Below are positions 26,717 to 35,837 of a stretch of DNA of 64,000 bases, piece by piece; position 1 is the stretch's first letter, and each line of letters starts with the position of its first letter. The stretch is taken from positions 1 through 64,000 of the forward strand of contig NZ_JAJMOX010000016.1 in the NCBI RefSeq assembly GCF_020991455.1, given 5' to 3'. The stretch is from Flavobacterium sp. JAS. Lineage in GTDB: Bacteria > Bacteroidota > Bacteroidia > Flavobacteriales > Flavobacteriaceae. The notes beneath the pieces were generated by a model, which did no database searches, was not told where the DNA came from, and saw only the letters and a program-made list of their open reading frames with translations. The position numbers and the translations under genes are program-made.

Positions 26717-29548
26717 ATGATAAAAAAAATACTATCTCTTATAATTATGTTTTATTGTTATGCATTACAGGCGCAAAAGTCTTCCCCTGTAATGGGAGAT
26801 GCGGCAATTTTGCTGGATCTTCTAAAGAAAGATTACAGCAGTGTGAACCCTGATATTAAACTTGAAGAGATAAATACAGACAGGGAAAAAGTAATCGGGA
26901 TCTTTAAATCCTATTTAAGGGATGATCAAAAAAATGGTCTCATAGCTACCGATTTTAGTAATAAGCTGGAATCAGACAAAAAAGAGTACACCGAAAGCCT
27001 GCAGTCCTATAACGCAGTGCTTAAAACTTCCATTACAGCCAATAAAGAGTACAATCTAACGACTTTAGAGGGGGAGTTAAAAACGATATATAATAAGTTA
27101 TTAACCTGCAAAAGCAGCTATTATACCAGTAAATATTACAGCGATATTGACCAACTCGGAAAGATACAAGTATTGTATGATACTGTTGATAATGATACAT
27201 TGGTAACCAATGACAATCCTTATTTAGTGGCAGTTATTGAATTGTTTGAAACAAAATATGAAAATGTGGAATTGAACATGCTTGATAATTTTGCCCAAAA
27301 CAATTATAATTCTTCGATTCAAAAATCGCTCCCTTTTATTGGAGGTGATCTGGCTTTTGAAACACTGATAGACGGATTGAGCCGTTTTTTGGCAAAGCGT
27401 ATCAAGCAAGAATTGACCGTATATGCCATTGATAAAATAAAAAAGTACCTCAATGATCCCAAACCGGAGAATTACAGTCAGGAGTTAGTGGTAGTACTGC
27501 CCAAAACAACCAATTATTTAAAACGCTTTGATGCCAATCAATTAATGAGTTTTACCAATGAACTCAAACAGCTTATTGAGGAAGATTTGAACAATATACT
27601 GATCAATGCACAGGGGCTTCGTGATCTTCCAAAAATTAAGAAGTATACAGCAGGCCATCCGGATCTGGAATTTGCATTTGACGGGCTTGAGGTCTTATCC
27701 CAGCTCTCAAAGGTTAAAACTCCCGTTGACTATTTTGAACTGCTAGAGAAAAGCAGGGGACTTGCAGGGTGGCGGGATGATGCCACTAAAAACCCGGAAA
27801 AATACGATATTGCCCAGGGAATCCGATTGGCTTCTATGCTGGCTTATAGTTTAACTGTAGTGGAGAATGGAGAGCAAAGATTTGCCAGTATTGACTTCCT
27901 TTCCAATTATGGCTCAGATGCCAAGTTTTATTTTATGTATTTTGGTTTTCTGCACCAACAGAATCAGAAGTATTTTAAGATTAATTTCAGCAATAATATA
28001 GTACTTAATGTTAGAGGGCTTATGGATCTCATGCCGGTTTCGGATATTGAAAACGGTACGAAAGATTTTAACTTCATACGCGATAATATTACCAGCGTTG
28101 CACAGTATGCCGAAAAGATCCATACAACGGCGCAGTCCATTAAGAAAAAGAATAAAAATAATGAAGAAATAAAGTATGAAGAGATTCATGATTTTGTGGA
28201 TGAGATTATTGAATTTACACAGCAGGTTATTGTCACGGCAGATGTACTACTGAAAAAGGACTATAAGTTTATAGTGCTGCCTGAGGGTGCAGCTGATTTC
28301 GATTTTAAAGCGAAGCTTAATCCTTATTTTACAGTGGCTTCCACAGGTAATGACCTTGTTTTTGATCTGCATCAGAAGAAGTATTCCAATGCTATTATTA
28401 AAGCTGTGGAAATCCCGCTTCTTTTAAATCGGAAAAACACTAAACTCAGCAGTGATCTTCTTGATATCAAGTATCTGGTAGAACAGCAAAATGATTTAGT
28501 ACTGCTTGGAAAAGTATTTAATCCAACAGTTACTCCAGAACAGCTCAAAGCGCTAAAAAGCCCATTGAAAATACTAAGTCTTAAAAAGTCAGATAACGGA
28601 AAGTTAAAAAATATTTCAATGTCACTTGATACACTTATTAATGCAATAGCTGATAAAACTTATGATGCTAAAAGGGATGCTCTAGGTGAAAATATAAAGC
28701 TGGCTTTAAAGGAAAACAAAGATGAGCTGCTGGATTATTTTGGTGTAGATTTAAAAAAAATAAAAAAGCAGATCACTGCTTATCTGCAGGAAAAGAACCA
28801 GTCCAGGGCCGTACGGGATCAGTTTGTGAAAGTAATTGACAGTTATGCAGGTGCCTTGTTCTCGCAGGTTGTTTTGCATGAACCGGACAACACGGGTTCA
28901 AGTACGGAACTAAAAGATCTGTTTATAGCTTTTGCTCCTGACTTTATTAACAGTAATGACATTTTAAAGGATGGACAGGCCTTGAAAATTATTAATTTTT
29001 TAAATGACATTTCACTTGCCGCTACTCCGGAAGATGTAGAGAAAGCCATTGATGCTTTTGCACTTCCTGTAGGGAGTTCTTCTTTAAAAGAAAGAGCAAC
29101 AAGTTATTATGCTATTAATTCCTTTCCCGGAATTATAGGAGGTTTTGAATTTTCAGATCAGCAGCCAAGGGCCGAAACAATTGGTTTTACGGCGCCTGTG
29201 GGGCTTTATTTCCAGCCTTGGGGGGCATTTAAAAAAGGGGGGAGCCTGGGTATTTTTCTGCCTATTATTGATATTGCTGCTCCGGTACGCCTTCGTTTGG
29301 ATAGTAATAATGATACCCAAACCCTGCCTGAATTTGATTTTAAGGATATCTTCTCGCCCGGAGTTTATCTGATCTATGGATTTAGAAATTCTCCAATAGC
29401 GCTAAATCTGGGAATGCAGTATGGTCCTAAATTACGCGATATACCTGTTGGAGACGGCAGTGTTGAATCAGTGGATTCTTATCGAGTAAATGTGGGAGTT
29501 ACCATTGATATTCCCCTGCTGACCTTATCGGGAAAATACAAAAATTAA
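26717..29548 (+). CDS. Large secreted protein of unknown function, partner of the downstream protease
   Basis: 943 residues from ATG 26717, which begins a signal peptide (MIKKILSLIIMFYCYALQAQ); an ATG 24 bases upstream is less likely. The middle 700 residues look largely helical and charged with no repeats or motifs I recognise. The last 130 residues switch to Gly/aromatic strands (AETIGFTAPVGLYFQPWG, GSLGIFLPIIDIAAPV, SPGVYLIYGF, LNLGMQYGPKLRDI, VNVGVTIDIPLLTLSGKYK), which resembles a small outer-membrane barrel. The downstream protease starts two bases after the stop, so they are one operon. A TAATTTTG -7-like box is at 26654-26661. It lies between mobile-element genes and a toxin-antitoxin pair, so it is probably element cargo. 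Function unknown. Confidence 0.75.
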   Translation: MIKKILSLIIMFYCYALQAQKSSPVMGDAAILLDLLKKDYSSVNPDIKLEEINTDREKVIGIFKSYLRDDQKNGLIATDFSNKLESDKKEYTESLQSYNAVLKTSITANKEYNLTTLEGELKTIYNKLLTCKSSYYTSKYYSDIDQLGKIQVLYDTVDNDTLVTNDNPYLVAVIELFETKYENVELNMLDNFAQNNYNSSIQKSLPFIGGDLAFETLIDGLSRFLAKRIKQELTVYAIDKIKKYLNDPKPENYSQELVVVLPKTTNYLKRFDANQLMSFTNELKQLIEEDLNNILINAQGLRDLPKIKKYTAGHPDLEFAFDGLEVLSQLSKVKTPVDYFELLEKSRGLAGWRDDATKNPEKYDIAQGIRLASMLAYSLTVVENGEQRFASIDFLSNYGSDAKFYFMYFGFLHQQNQKYFKINFSNNIVLNVRGLMDLMPVSDIENGTKDFNFIRDNITSVAQYAEKIHTTAQSIKKKNKNNEEIKYEEIHDFVDEIIEFTQQVIVTADVLLKKDYKFIVLPEGAADFDFKAKLNPYFTVASTGNDLVFDLHQKKYSNAIIKAVEIPLLLNRKNTKLSSDLLDIKYLVEQQNDLVLLGKVFNPTVTPEQLKALKSPLKILSLKKSDNGKLKNISMSLDTLINAIADKTYDAKRDALGENIKLALKENKDELLDYFGVDLKKIKKQITAYLQEKNQSRAVRDQFVKVIDSYAGALFSQVVLHEPDNTGSSTELKDLFIAFAPDFINSNDILKDGQALKIINFLNDISLAATPEDVEKAIDAFALPVGSSSLKERATSYYAINSFPGIIGGFEFSDQQPRAETIGFTAPVGLYFQPWGAFKKGGSLGIFLPIIDIAAPVRLRLDSNNDTQTLPEFDFKDIFSPGVYLIYGFRNSPIALNLGMQYGPKLRDIPVGDGSVESVDSYRVNVGVTIDIPLLTLSGKYKN

Positions 29549-29549
29549 G

Positions 29550-30707
29550 ATGAGAGCTGTTTTTATACTGTTTTTTATCTGCTTTTCAATGTGGGCGCAG
29601 GACAAGGACCCTGCCAAGGTATCGACTGAAAGAAGTAAACTGCAGACTGACAAAGCACTTTTTAACAGTGATGCTACAAAAAAAGGCCTTGATGAATCTT
29701 ATATACAGATTATGCAGACCGGTGATGCTCTCTTGAAGCAGGATTTTGATTTAGCCGCTAAAAAACTGTTGCTTGAGGATCAACAAAAAGGTTTAGTTGA
29801 TGCCGGTTCAAAAGAAGCTAATAACGCAACAGTCGTTATCACTGAGAAGGTACTAGACAGTTCTGCCGTCGAATCGAAAATTGAAGCTGAAATTTCAGTG
29901 AAAAGACTCTACGGCCCATCCCAGTTTGACAGCCGAATAGAGCTCCTAGAGTTGGACGTAAATACAAATTGGCAGTTAGAGCTTCTCAATAAGAGCCGAT
30001 CCGTTGCCATGATAGTGGAAAAAGAGAATCTTCACCAACTGGCGAAAGAAGTCTATGTACTTGATGTTTCCCATACACTGGGAGATTTATATGGATTGTG
30101 CCCCAATGAAGCATTTTACAGACAGCCCTCGGCAGGGGTGGGAACCTGTTTTATTTTTAGTAAAAACACTATGCTGACAGCCGCTCACGTTTTGGAAAGG
30201 CCCATTACGGATTATGTTATTGTCTTTGGATATAAGCTTCTGGTTTCCAGTACTAGTGTTCCGGATTATTATTTTGACAAAAATGATATTTACTTTCCAC
30301 AAGAAGTTCTAAAGTGGGACGATGAGCTGGATGTCATAGAATTTAAAGTAGACCGGGATTTTGACAGGCCAGTTTTAGAATGGGAAAACTCTTCGAGAAT
30401 TAAAGCTGAAACTAGTGAGATCTATATGATTGGACATCCAAGTGGTCTGCCGACAAAAGTGGCCTTAAATGCAGGTATTGAAGAGAATAGCCATCCCTTA
30501 TATTATTATACTTCATTAGACAGCTTTCAGGGAAATTCGGGATCACCTGTTTTTAACCTGCAGACCAATAAAATAATAGGAATTTTGGTTGCGGGAGAAA
30601 TTGATTATAAATTTAATGGAAATTGTTATTACAGTTCAATCTGTAAACTTCCTTACTGTAAAGGTGAAAAAGTCATTAGAATTGAAGAAGTGACTGGGAG
30701 ATTTTAA
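29550..30707 (+). CDS. Secreted trypsin-like serine protease
   Basis: 385 residues with signal peptide (MRAVFILFFICFSMWAQ). Residues 20-170 are a charged helical region without a recognised family; the protease domain follows. The complete chymotrypsin-type triad is visible: H213 in MLTAAHVLE, candidate D261 in DELDVIEFKV, S330 in FQGNSGSPVF, with the oxyanion GNSG. An IGHPSGLP segment near 295 is typical of V8/HtrA-like S1 proteases. No PDZ domain is present. The start follows the 943-residue gene by one base, so translation is probably coupled. The helical N-terminal part may be a propeptide or bind the partner. Substrate unknown. Confidence 0.85.
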   Translation: MRAVFILFFICFSMWAQDKDPAKVSTERSKLQTDKALFNSDATKKGLDESYIQIMQTGDALLKQDFDLAAKKLLLEDQQKGLVDAGSKEANNATVVITEKVLDSSAVESKIEAEISVKRLYGPSQFDSRIELLELDVNTNWQLELLNKSRSVAMIVEKENLHQLAKEVYVLDVSHTLGDLYGLCPNEAFYRQPSAGVGTCFIFSKNTMLTAAHVLERPITDYVIVFGYKLLVSSTSVPDYYFDKNDIYFPQEVLKWDDELDVIEFKVDRDFDRPVLEWENSSRIKAETSEIYMIGHPSGLPTKVALNAGIEENSHPLYYYTSLDSFQGNSGSPVFNLQTNKIIGILVAGEIDYKFNGNCYYSSICKLPYCKGEKVIRIEEVTGRF

Positions 30708-31058
30708 AAGCCTTTTTTTTCAGAAACAAGGCCAAGAGATCCTATTACCAGAGAGCAAGAGCAAAACATCCAATTTAAGGATGAAATTCCATACTATTGA
30801 TTTGACTTTTTTTTCGATTCAATACTGAACAATCAGATTGCGGAATCAAACAATCAGTATTCTTATTTATCGCGCTATAAAAGCTAACGATTTCAAAGTG
30901 GACAAGAAGAGTCTTTAGGGGCACGATGGGCGTGGTGCTCATTATTGTGACTGTTCTTTTAGTTCTTTCGGGTGAAAATGAATTATCAAAAAAAAGATAA
31001 GTTTCTTACTTATTTTAATTAACATTGTTGTGTAAACAAAAATGTTTATTTTTGCTTT
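30708..31058. other. Intergenic region before the toxin-antitoxin pair
   Basis: 351 bases. Only the promoter at 31025-31054 is recognised; no gene or strong terminator hairpin was seen after the protease gene. Confidence 0.5.
31025..31054 (+). promoter_or_regulatory. Promoter of the toxin-antitoxin operon
   Basis: TTG at 31025-31027 (or 31028-31030), then TATTTTTG at 31047-31054, an exact TAnnTTTG. The -7 box ends only four bases before the ATG at 31059, so the start of transcription would fall at or next to the start codon and the mRNA would be nearly leaderless. Confidence 0.6.
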
Positions 31059-31529
31059 ATGAAAACAATACTTGATACCATAAAAGGAATTCATCCGGGC
31101 TTTGTACTGGAGCGTGAACTCGAGAAACGGGATCTGGCCAAGGGCCAGTTTGCGATTTCCATGGGAGAATTTCCACAGACACTCACGGCAATCACCAAGG
31201 GCAAGCGCAGGATGAATACCCCCCTGGCGATGAAGATTGAGAAGTTACTTGGGATAGAGGAGGGGTATTTTATGGTCTTGCAGGTGTATTATGATATAGA
31301 GCAGGAGAAGAAGAAAGAATACCAGCAAGAGAACAAAAGCCATGCAAAGCCTGACTTTACAAAGCTTAGAAAAGTACTGTTTTGGGATACGGATATGGAG
31401 AAGATAGACTGGCAAAAACAAAAAAAAGCGGTTATCCAAAGAATTTTTGAACGCGGCAACGAGGAAGAAAAAAAAGAGATTGCACAATTTTATGGCCATG
31501 ATACAGTTAATACCATTTTAAACAAATAA
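31059..31529 (+). CDS. XRE/HigA-type antitoxin
   Basis: 156 residues. Residues 10-75 (IHPGFVLERELEKRDLAKGQFAISMGEFPQTLTAITKGKRRM...KIEKLLGIEEGYF) form the HigA-type helix-turn-helix seen in antitoxins; the remainder is a charged helical tail (EQEKKKEYQQENKSHAKPDF) that may contact the toxin. The AbiEii-type gene starts four bases after the stop. Such antitoxins usually repress their own promoter, and the close promoter fits that. AbiEii toxins more often pair with AbiEi (COG5340); here a HigA-like protein takes that place. Confidence 0.8.
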   Translation: MKTILDTIKGIHPGFVLERELEKRDLAKGQFAISMGEFPQTLTAITKGKRRMNTPLAMKIEKLLGIEEGYFMVLQVYYDIEQEKKKEYQQENKSHAKPDFTKLRKVLFWDTDMEKIDWQKQKKAVIQRIFERGNEEEKKEIAQFYGHDTVNTILNK

Positions 31530-31533
31530 AGTT

Positions 31534-32184
31534 ATGCCCTTACATTTCAATACCGTTACCCCGCTTTTGAAAAGCATATTGGAAGATTTGATGCAGGCTG
31601 AAGAGTTCAGGGCTTTTCGTCTGGTTGGTGGTACGGCGCTCAGCCTGTATTACGGGCACAGGATGTCTGTGGATATTGACCTTTTTAGTGATGCGGATTA
31701 TGGGAGCCTTGATTTTAAGGCCATGGATGACTACTTAAAGGCACATTATTTTTATGTAGACTCACTCGATATATCCCCAATAGGGATGGGCAAGTCCTAT
31801 TATGTGGGAAGAAGCGCAGAGGAGAGTGTAAAACTCGACCTTTATTACACCGACCCTTTTATAGAAGAGGTTCAGGGCTTCAACGGCATCAGACTGGCGA
31901 GCAAGGGAGAGATCACGGCCATGAAACTTGATGTGGTGCAAAGAGGGGGTAGAAAAAAGGATTTCTGGGATATTGACCAACTAAAAGACGATTTTACCAT
32001 AAAGGAGATGTTCGAACTACACCAGAAAAGGCATCCCTATATCCATGACAAGAAACTTTTAAAGAAGCAATTTACGGATTTCAGCAATGCCGATGGTGAC
32101 TTCGAACCGCTCTGTCTCAGAGGAAGGCACTGGGAACTTATAAAGCTTGATATGATTGATTTTATCGGCACGTTGAATCATTGA
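31534..32184 (+). CDS. AbiEii/AbiGii-family nucleotidyltransferase toxin
   Basis: 216 residues. The nucleotidyltransferase core is clear: VGGTALSLYYGHRMSVDIDL with G32-G33 and metal-binding D47 and D49, a later candidate acid near D102 (VKLDLYYTD), and the family block MKLDVVQRGGRKKDFWDI (131-147). AbiEii-type toxins transfer nucleotides, in characterised relatives to tRNA 3' ends, and arrest growth; some act in phage abortive infection. It forms a two-gene operon with the XRE antitoxin and ends at a strong terminator. Confidence 0.85.
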   Translation: MPLHFNTVTPLLKSILEDLMQAEEFRAFRLVGGTALSLYYGHRMSVDIDLFSDADYGSLDFKAMDDYLKAHYFYVDSLDISPIGMGKSYYVGRSAEESVKLDLYYTDPFIEEVQGFNGIRLASKGEITAMKLDVVQRGGRKKDFWDIDQLKDDFTIKEMFELHQKRHPYIHDKKLLKKQFTDFSNADGDFEPLCLRGRHWELIKLDMIDFIGTLNH

Positions 32185-32217
32185 TTTTCATTTTACAGTT
32201 TGACTTATAAAGAAGAT

Positions 32218-32251
32218 AAAACCCCCTAAAATAATAATTTTAGGGGGTTTT
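32218..32251 (+). terminator. Strong intrinsic terminator
   Basis: A 15-bp perfect stem (AAAACCCCCTAAAAT / ATTTTAGGGGGTTTT) with a 4-base loop AATA, 33 bases after the toxin stop. Confidence 0.9.
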
Positions 32252-32527
32252 GCCTTTGAGGGTTTGCAGCACCTGCTATCGAAAAAAATATATGGAAAAG
32301 TTTTTATAAAAAAAGGGACGGTTCCAGGATTACAGGACTATTTTTCTTTGAATCTAATTTTAAAAAAATCCTTATTCCCGGATCAATGAAAGACCGGCCC
32401 TTTCTTTTATTGAATCCTTGGTTTGCTCGCAGTAAGTCTTGGTGTCTTTGTTTGTCTTTCGGATAAATGTTTTGTAAGGCGCTGGTATATTGTATAGTAT
32501 AATTGGTTTTTCGCTATCGAAAAAAAA

Positions 32528-32590
32528 GATTTTGCTTGTTATTGTAAAAAAGATTTATATATTTACCAACCAAACCAAACCAAACTAGTC
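32528..32590 (+). promoter_or_regulatory. Promoter/leader repeat, copy 2
   Basis: TTG at 32536-32538, 19 bases, then TATATTTA (32558-32565), followed by ACCAACCAAACCAAAC and one more AAC. It is nearly identical to copies 1 (684) and 3 (35614) over the promoter, and to copy 3 for about 70 more bases of leader (CTTTAATTTGC-GTGTATTTTGTTCTATTGA). It is expected to drive the 32961 gene. Confidence 0.65.
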
Positions 32591-32728
32591 AAATTGTTTT
32601 AAACTTTAATTTGCCGTGTATTTTGTTCTATTGATTGTTTTGTTATAATGTTTTGTATTTATCGAAATCGATGATGCAAAGGTTTGAGATAGAAGAAGTG
32701 ACATGGGAGAGTTCAAAAGGAAATTCGT

Positions 32729-32759
32729 AATAAATGTTTAGAAATATTAAACATTTATT
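32729..32759 (+). terminator. Hairpin in the leader (possible attenuator)
   Basis: AATAAATGTTTA and TAAACATTTATT form a perfect 12-bp AT stem with a 7-base loop, about 200 bases before the start codon. Confidence 0.4.
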
Positions 32760-32960
32760 TTAAATCTAAATTAACCAATAGTAAAAACTTGTTGATTAAT
32801 CTGAACCAAGGTAAATTATGTTCCAATTGTTATTCAAATTTCAAAGCATTTTTAATTGCTATAGAAGCAAATAGAATAGATGAAATTCATTTAAATGAGT
32901 CTTAGGGGCATACATTCCAGCGCAGTAGCAACCGTTAGAAAGTAAACCAAATATATACAA

Positions 32961-35339
32961 ATGAAAATAAGATCAATTTTGCAAAGTATTGCACTTTTTT
33001 GTTTGCTGTTTTTTATTAACCCATTTGTAATGGCGCAAATAAAACATTTGAAAGTGAGTGGAGTATATCCGCATCTTGCCACTTTTAATGAAAGCTGGAC
33101 ACTGCCCGGATCCCGTAAGAACATCGGTGGGGATGGAGGCGAAAATGGTATTGGTGCAATCATTCCCTGGGCGGGACAATTATGGATGGTCACCTATTCG
33201 CCTCATATGCCAAATGGTAGTTCAGATAAACTTTACAGTATTACTAAAGATTTGCAGGTTACTATTTATCCCCAGAGCATTGGAGGAACTCCGGCAAATC
33301 GAATGATCCATAAGGAATCAAACCAATTAATAACCAGTAATTATTTTATAGATAACAAAGGAAAGGTAAGAGTAATTCCATTTTCAATAATGCCGGGGAG
33401 AATGACAGCAAATGCCCGTCATTTGACAGATCCCGCTAACATGGTTTATTTTTATGATATGGAAGGGATGCTCTATGAGGTGAATGTGCATAGCCTAGCT
33501 GTAAAGAAGTTGTTCCACAAACCGGTACCTGGTTGGCATGGAAAAGGGGCTTATACCGCTCAAAAACAATTGGTGGTTGCCAATAATGGAGAAGAGCCTG
33601 TCTTTAAGCTAAAAAAAGAAGATCTGCAAGCTGGTGATTTGCCAAAAAGTGCTGAGGACAAAGGTGTTTTAGCAAGTTGGAATGGAAAAGAATGGAAAAT
33701 TATAGAACGTAAACAATTCACAGATGTAACTGGTCCGGGTGGTATTTATGGTTCACCAAATGATAAAAGCCCGTTGTGGAGCATAGGCTGGGATAAGCGT
33801 TCTGTAATATTAAAATTACTGGATGATGGCCAATGGTACACTTACAGGTTACCAAAAGCGGCCCATACTTACGATCACCGTGGAGGATGGTATACAGAAT
33901 GGCCTCGTATAAGAGAAGTGGGTAATGGAAAGATGCTGATGGATATGCATGGGATGATGTACGATTTTCCAAAAACCTTTTCCAGAGATAACAGTGCAGG
34001 CATTACTGCGATAAACACGCACCTGCGTTATATTCCCGATTTTTGTTACTGGAACAATCAATTGGTAATTTCGACCGACGAAACCACAGTACTTGGGAAT
34101 CCATTGGCAGGTCGTTCACAATCCAATTTATGGTTTGGGCAATGGAATGATTTGAAAAACTGGGGTACTCCAACAGGATGGGGTGGGCCTTGGGAGAATG
34201 ACCAAGTGAAAGCAAATGAGGAGTCAGAAAGCTTTTTAGTTAACGGGTTTGATCAAAAGGTACTGCATTTAGAAGCGGATAAGACTACGAGTATAACGCT
34301 GCAAATTGACAGAACAGGAAACAATAAATGGGAAGATTATAAAGTTATTAAAGTTCTGGCAAACCAATACCAATATTTTGTTTTTCCAGCTGATTTTAAA
34401 GCAACCTGGATTCGTTTCAAAACAACTCTTGATTGCACAGCAACAGCGTTTATGCACTTTACCAGTAAAGCTAAAAATGCAGATCCAGCACTGTTTAAGA
34501 CCCTTGAAAGCATAGAAGGGAATGGTGTAATCAACGCTAACATCATCCGTCCCTCGGATTTCAACAAAAACTTGCAGGTACTAAATACCAACGGAAATAA
34601 GTACACCGAAGTTGACGAAAAATTGAACACGGTACTCAACACAATAGACAGCACAAGCCAGTTGCTTAGGCTGGGTGAATTTAAGAGAGATTATCTAACG
34701 GACGATGCGTCAGTGATCATAAAAGACCATACCGGAACTTTTCGTTTACCAAAAGGCTCAGCAGTTTATGAGAACTTCATATACCGCGATAAAAGAGAGG
34801 TAGAGTCAGAGCGGTTCATGAACAATATTACGGGAACTTTCTATGAAACGGGCAGGGAATCAGGATATCTTGCCATCAGGCCGATTACTACTCACAATAA
34901 AAAGATTGTAGATTTCTGTACCTGGAGAGGTTTATTGGTGTTAAGCGGAACCAAAAAAGACAGCAAAACAGACGGTCATTATTTCGGTGATAAGAACAAC
35001 GGTTTATGGTATGGTGCCATAGATGATTTGTGGAAATTAGGCAAAGCAGTCGGTGAGGGAGGAGTTTGGAAAAATACCAATGTGATGGCTAATGAAAAAT
35101 CATTACCCTATTTGATGACAGGCTATGATCAAAAATCTGTTCAATTGACAAGTGATAAAGAAGTTGATATTACATTGGAAGTTGATTTTGATTTAACCGG
35201 TTTTCATAATTACCAAACTTTTCATGTGCCTGCGGGAAAAACAGTCGTATATCAGTTTGCGAAAGGCTTCAGTGCACACTGGATAAGAGCAGTTTCCAAT
35301 AAAGCCTGTAAGGCCACAGTTTGGTTTACTTACCAATAG
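32961..35339 (+). CDS. Secreted beta-propeller-like protein of unknown function
   Basis: 792 residues with a signal peptide (LFCLLFFINPFVMAQ). I do not recognise the family. The sequence is rich in Trp/Gly/Tyr strands with repeating pieces such as WAGQLWMVTYSPH, SPLWSIGWDKRSVI, WNNQLVISTDETT and WRGLLVLSGTKKD, suggesting propeller blades. Two internal segments are similar: SNLWFGQWNDLKNWGTPTGWGGPW (about 385-405) and NGLWYGAIDDLWKLGKAVGEGGVW (about 680-705), each followed by VKANEESESFLVNGFDQKVL or VMANEKSLPYLMTGYDQKSV and a beta-sandwich, so the architecture may be propeller-sandwich repeated. It is driven by the PUL 1-type promoter and is probably a glycan-active or glycan-binding protein; catalytic residues cannot be named. 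Confidence 0.65.
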   Translation: MKIRSILQSIALFCLLFFINPFVMAQIKHLKVSGVYPHLATFNESWTLPGSRKNIGGDGGENGIGAIIPWAGQLWMVTYSPHMPNGSSDKLYSITKDLQVTIYPQSIGGTPANRMIHKESNQLITSNYFIDNKGKVRVIPFSIMPGRMTANARHLTDPANMVYFYDMEGMLYEVNVHSLAVKKLFHKPVPGWHGKGAYTAQKQLVVANNGEEPVFKLKKEDLQAGDLPKSAEDKGVLASWNGKEWKIIERKQFTDVTGPGGIYGSPNDKSPLWSIGWDKRSVILKLLDDGQWYTYRLPKAAHTYDHRGGWYTEWPRIREVGNGKMLMDMHGMMYDFPKTFSRDNSAGITAINTHLRYIPDFCYWNNQLVISTDETTVLGNPLAGRSQSNLWFGQWNDLKNWGTPTGWGGPWENDQVKANEESESFLVNGFDQKVLHLEADKTTSITLQIDRTGNNKWEDYKVIKVLANQYQYFVFPADFKATWIRFKTTLDCTATAFMHFTSKAKNADPALFKTLESIEGNGVINANIIRPSDFNKNLQVLNTNGNKYTEVDEKLNTVLNTIDSTSQLLRLGEFKRDYLTDDASVIIKDHTGTFRLPKGSAVYENFIYRDKREVESERFMNNITGTFYETGRESGYLAIRPITTHNKKIVDFCTWRGLLVLSGTKKDSKTDGHYFGDKNNGLWYGAIDDLWKLGKAVGEGGVWKNTNVMANEKSLPYLMTGYDQKSVQLTSDKEVDITLEVDFDLTGFHNYQTFHVPAGKTVVYQFAKGFSAHWIRAVSNKACKATVWFTYQ

Positions 35340-35613
35340 AAACAAAGATAAGATACATCGAGATCTTATGTTGGTCAATATTTAATTCAATCCAAAGTGC
35401 AGAATTAATGTTGGGTGAATATGGATCGACATATAAGATGAATGCCGTAGAGCAAATGGTTATTTTGAATAATTTCCAGGGAGATGATCAGCAGGGGACA
35501 TTTTTACTTCAGCAATTTAATATGACCTATAATATTGGGTATGAAATTTACATTGTTGGAATGATAATACAAGTACATATACTAGTTCTGTTTTGTTATT
35601 ATCTAAATAAATA

Positions 35614-35760
35614 GGATTTTGCTTGTTATTGTAAAAAACGTTTATATGACTAACAACCAAACCAGACCTAATCTATTAAACTTTAATTTGCTGTGTATTT
35701 TGTTCTATTGACTGTTTTGTTTTACTAGTTTTTGCAGTATTGGTATAGCTAGGAGGACTT
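35614..35760 (+). promoter_or_regulatory. Promoter/leader repeat, copy 3 (degraded)
   Basis: TTG (35623-35625) is kept but the -7 box reads TATATGAC instead of TATATTTA, and the ACCAAA tract is interrupted. The leader matches copy 2 (AACTTTAATTTGC, TGTATTTTGTTCTATTGA) and copy 1 (TTTACTAGTTTTTGCAGTATTGG). It stands in front of the decayed FAD oxidoreductase remnant, so promoter and gene were duplicated together and are both decaying. The rest of 35340-36208 holds a 97-codon frame at 35321-35614 of doubtful reality. Confidence 0.6.
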
Positions 35761-35837
35761 TAAAATGTTTTAAAAAAAAATTGAAGGGGACTTTTATAAA
35801 CCAGACAATCCTTAAAAAAGATATTCACTAGAAAAAT

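Larger units (their letters stand above)
32252..32960. other. Long intergenic region and leader of the propeller-like gene
   Basis: About 700 bases with no gene. It contains the second promoter/leader copy (32528-32590) and a 12-bp hairpin (32729-32759). The predicted leader from about 32570 to the ATG at 32961 is nearly 400 bases, unusually long. Confidence 0.5.

Noticed and set aside
35321-35614. 97-codon frame overlapping the end of the propeller-like gene
   Set aside because: No start context, no recognised family and it runs into the decayed promoter copy; most likely chance or relic.
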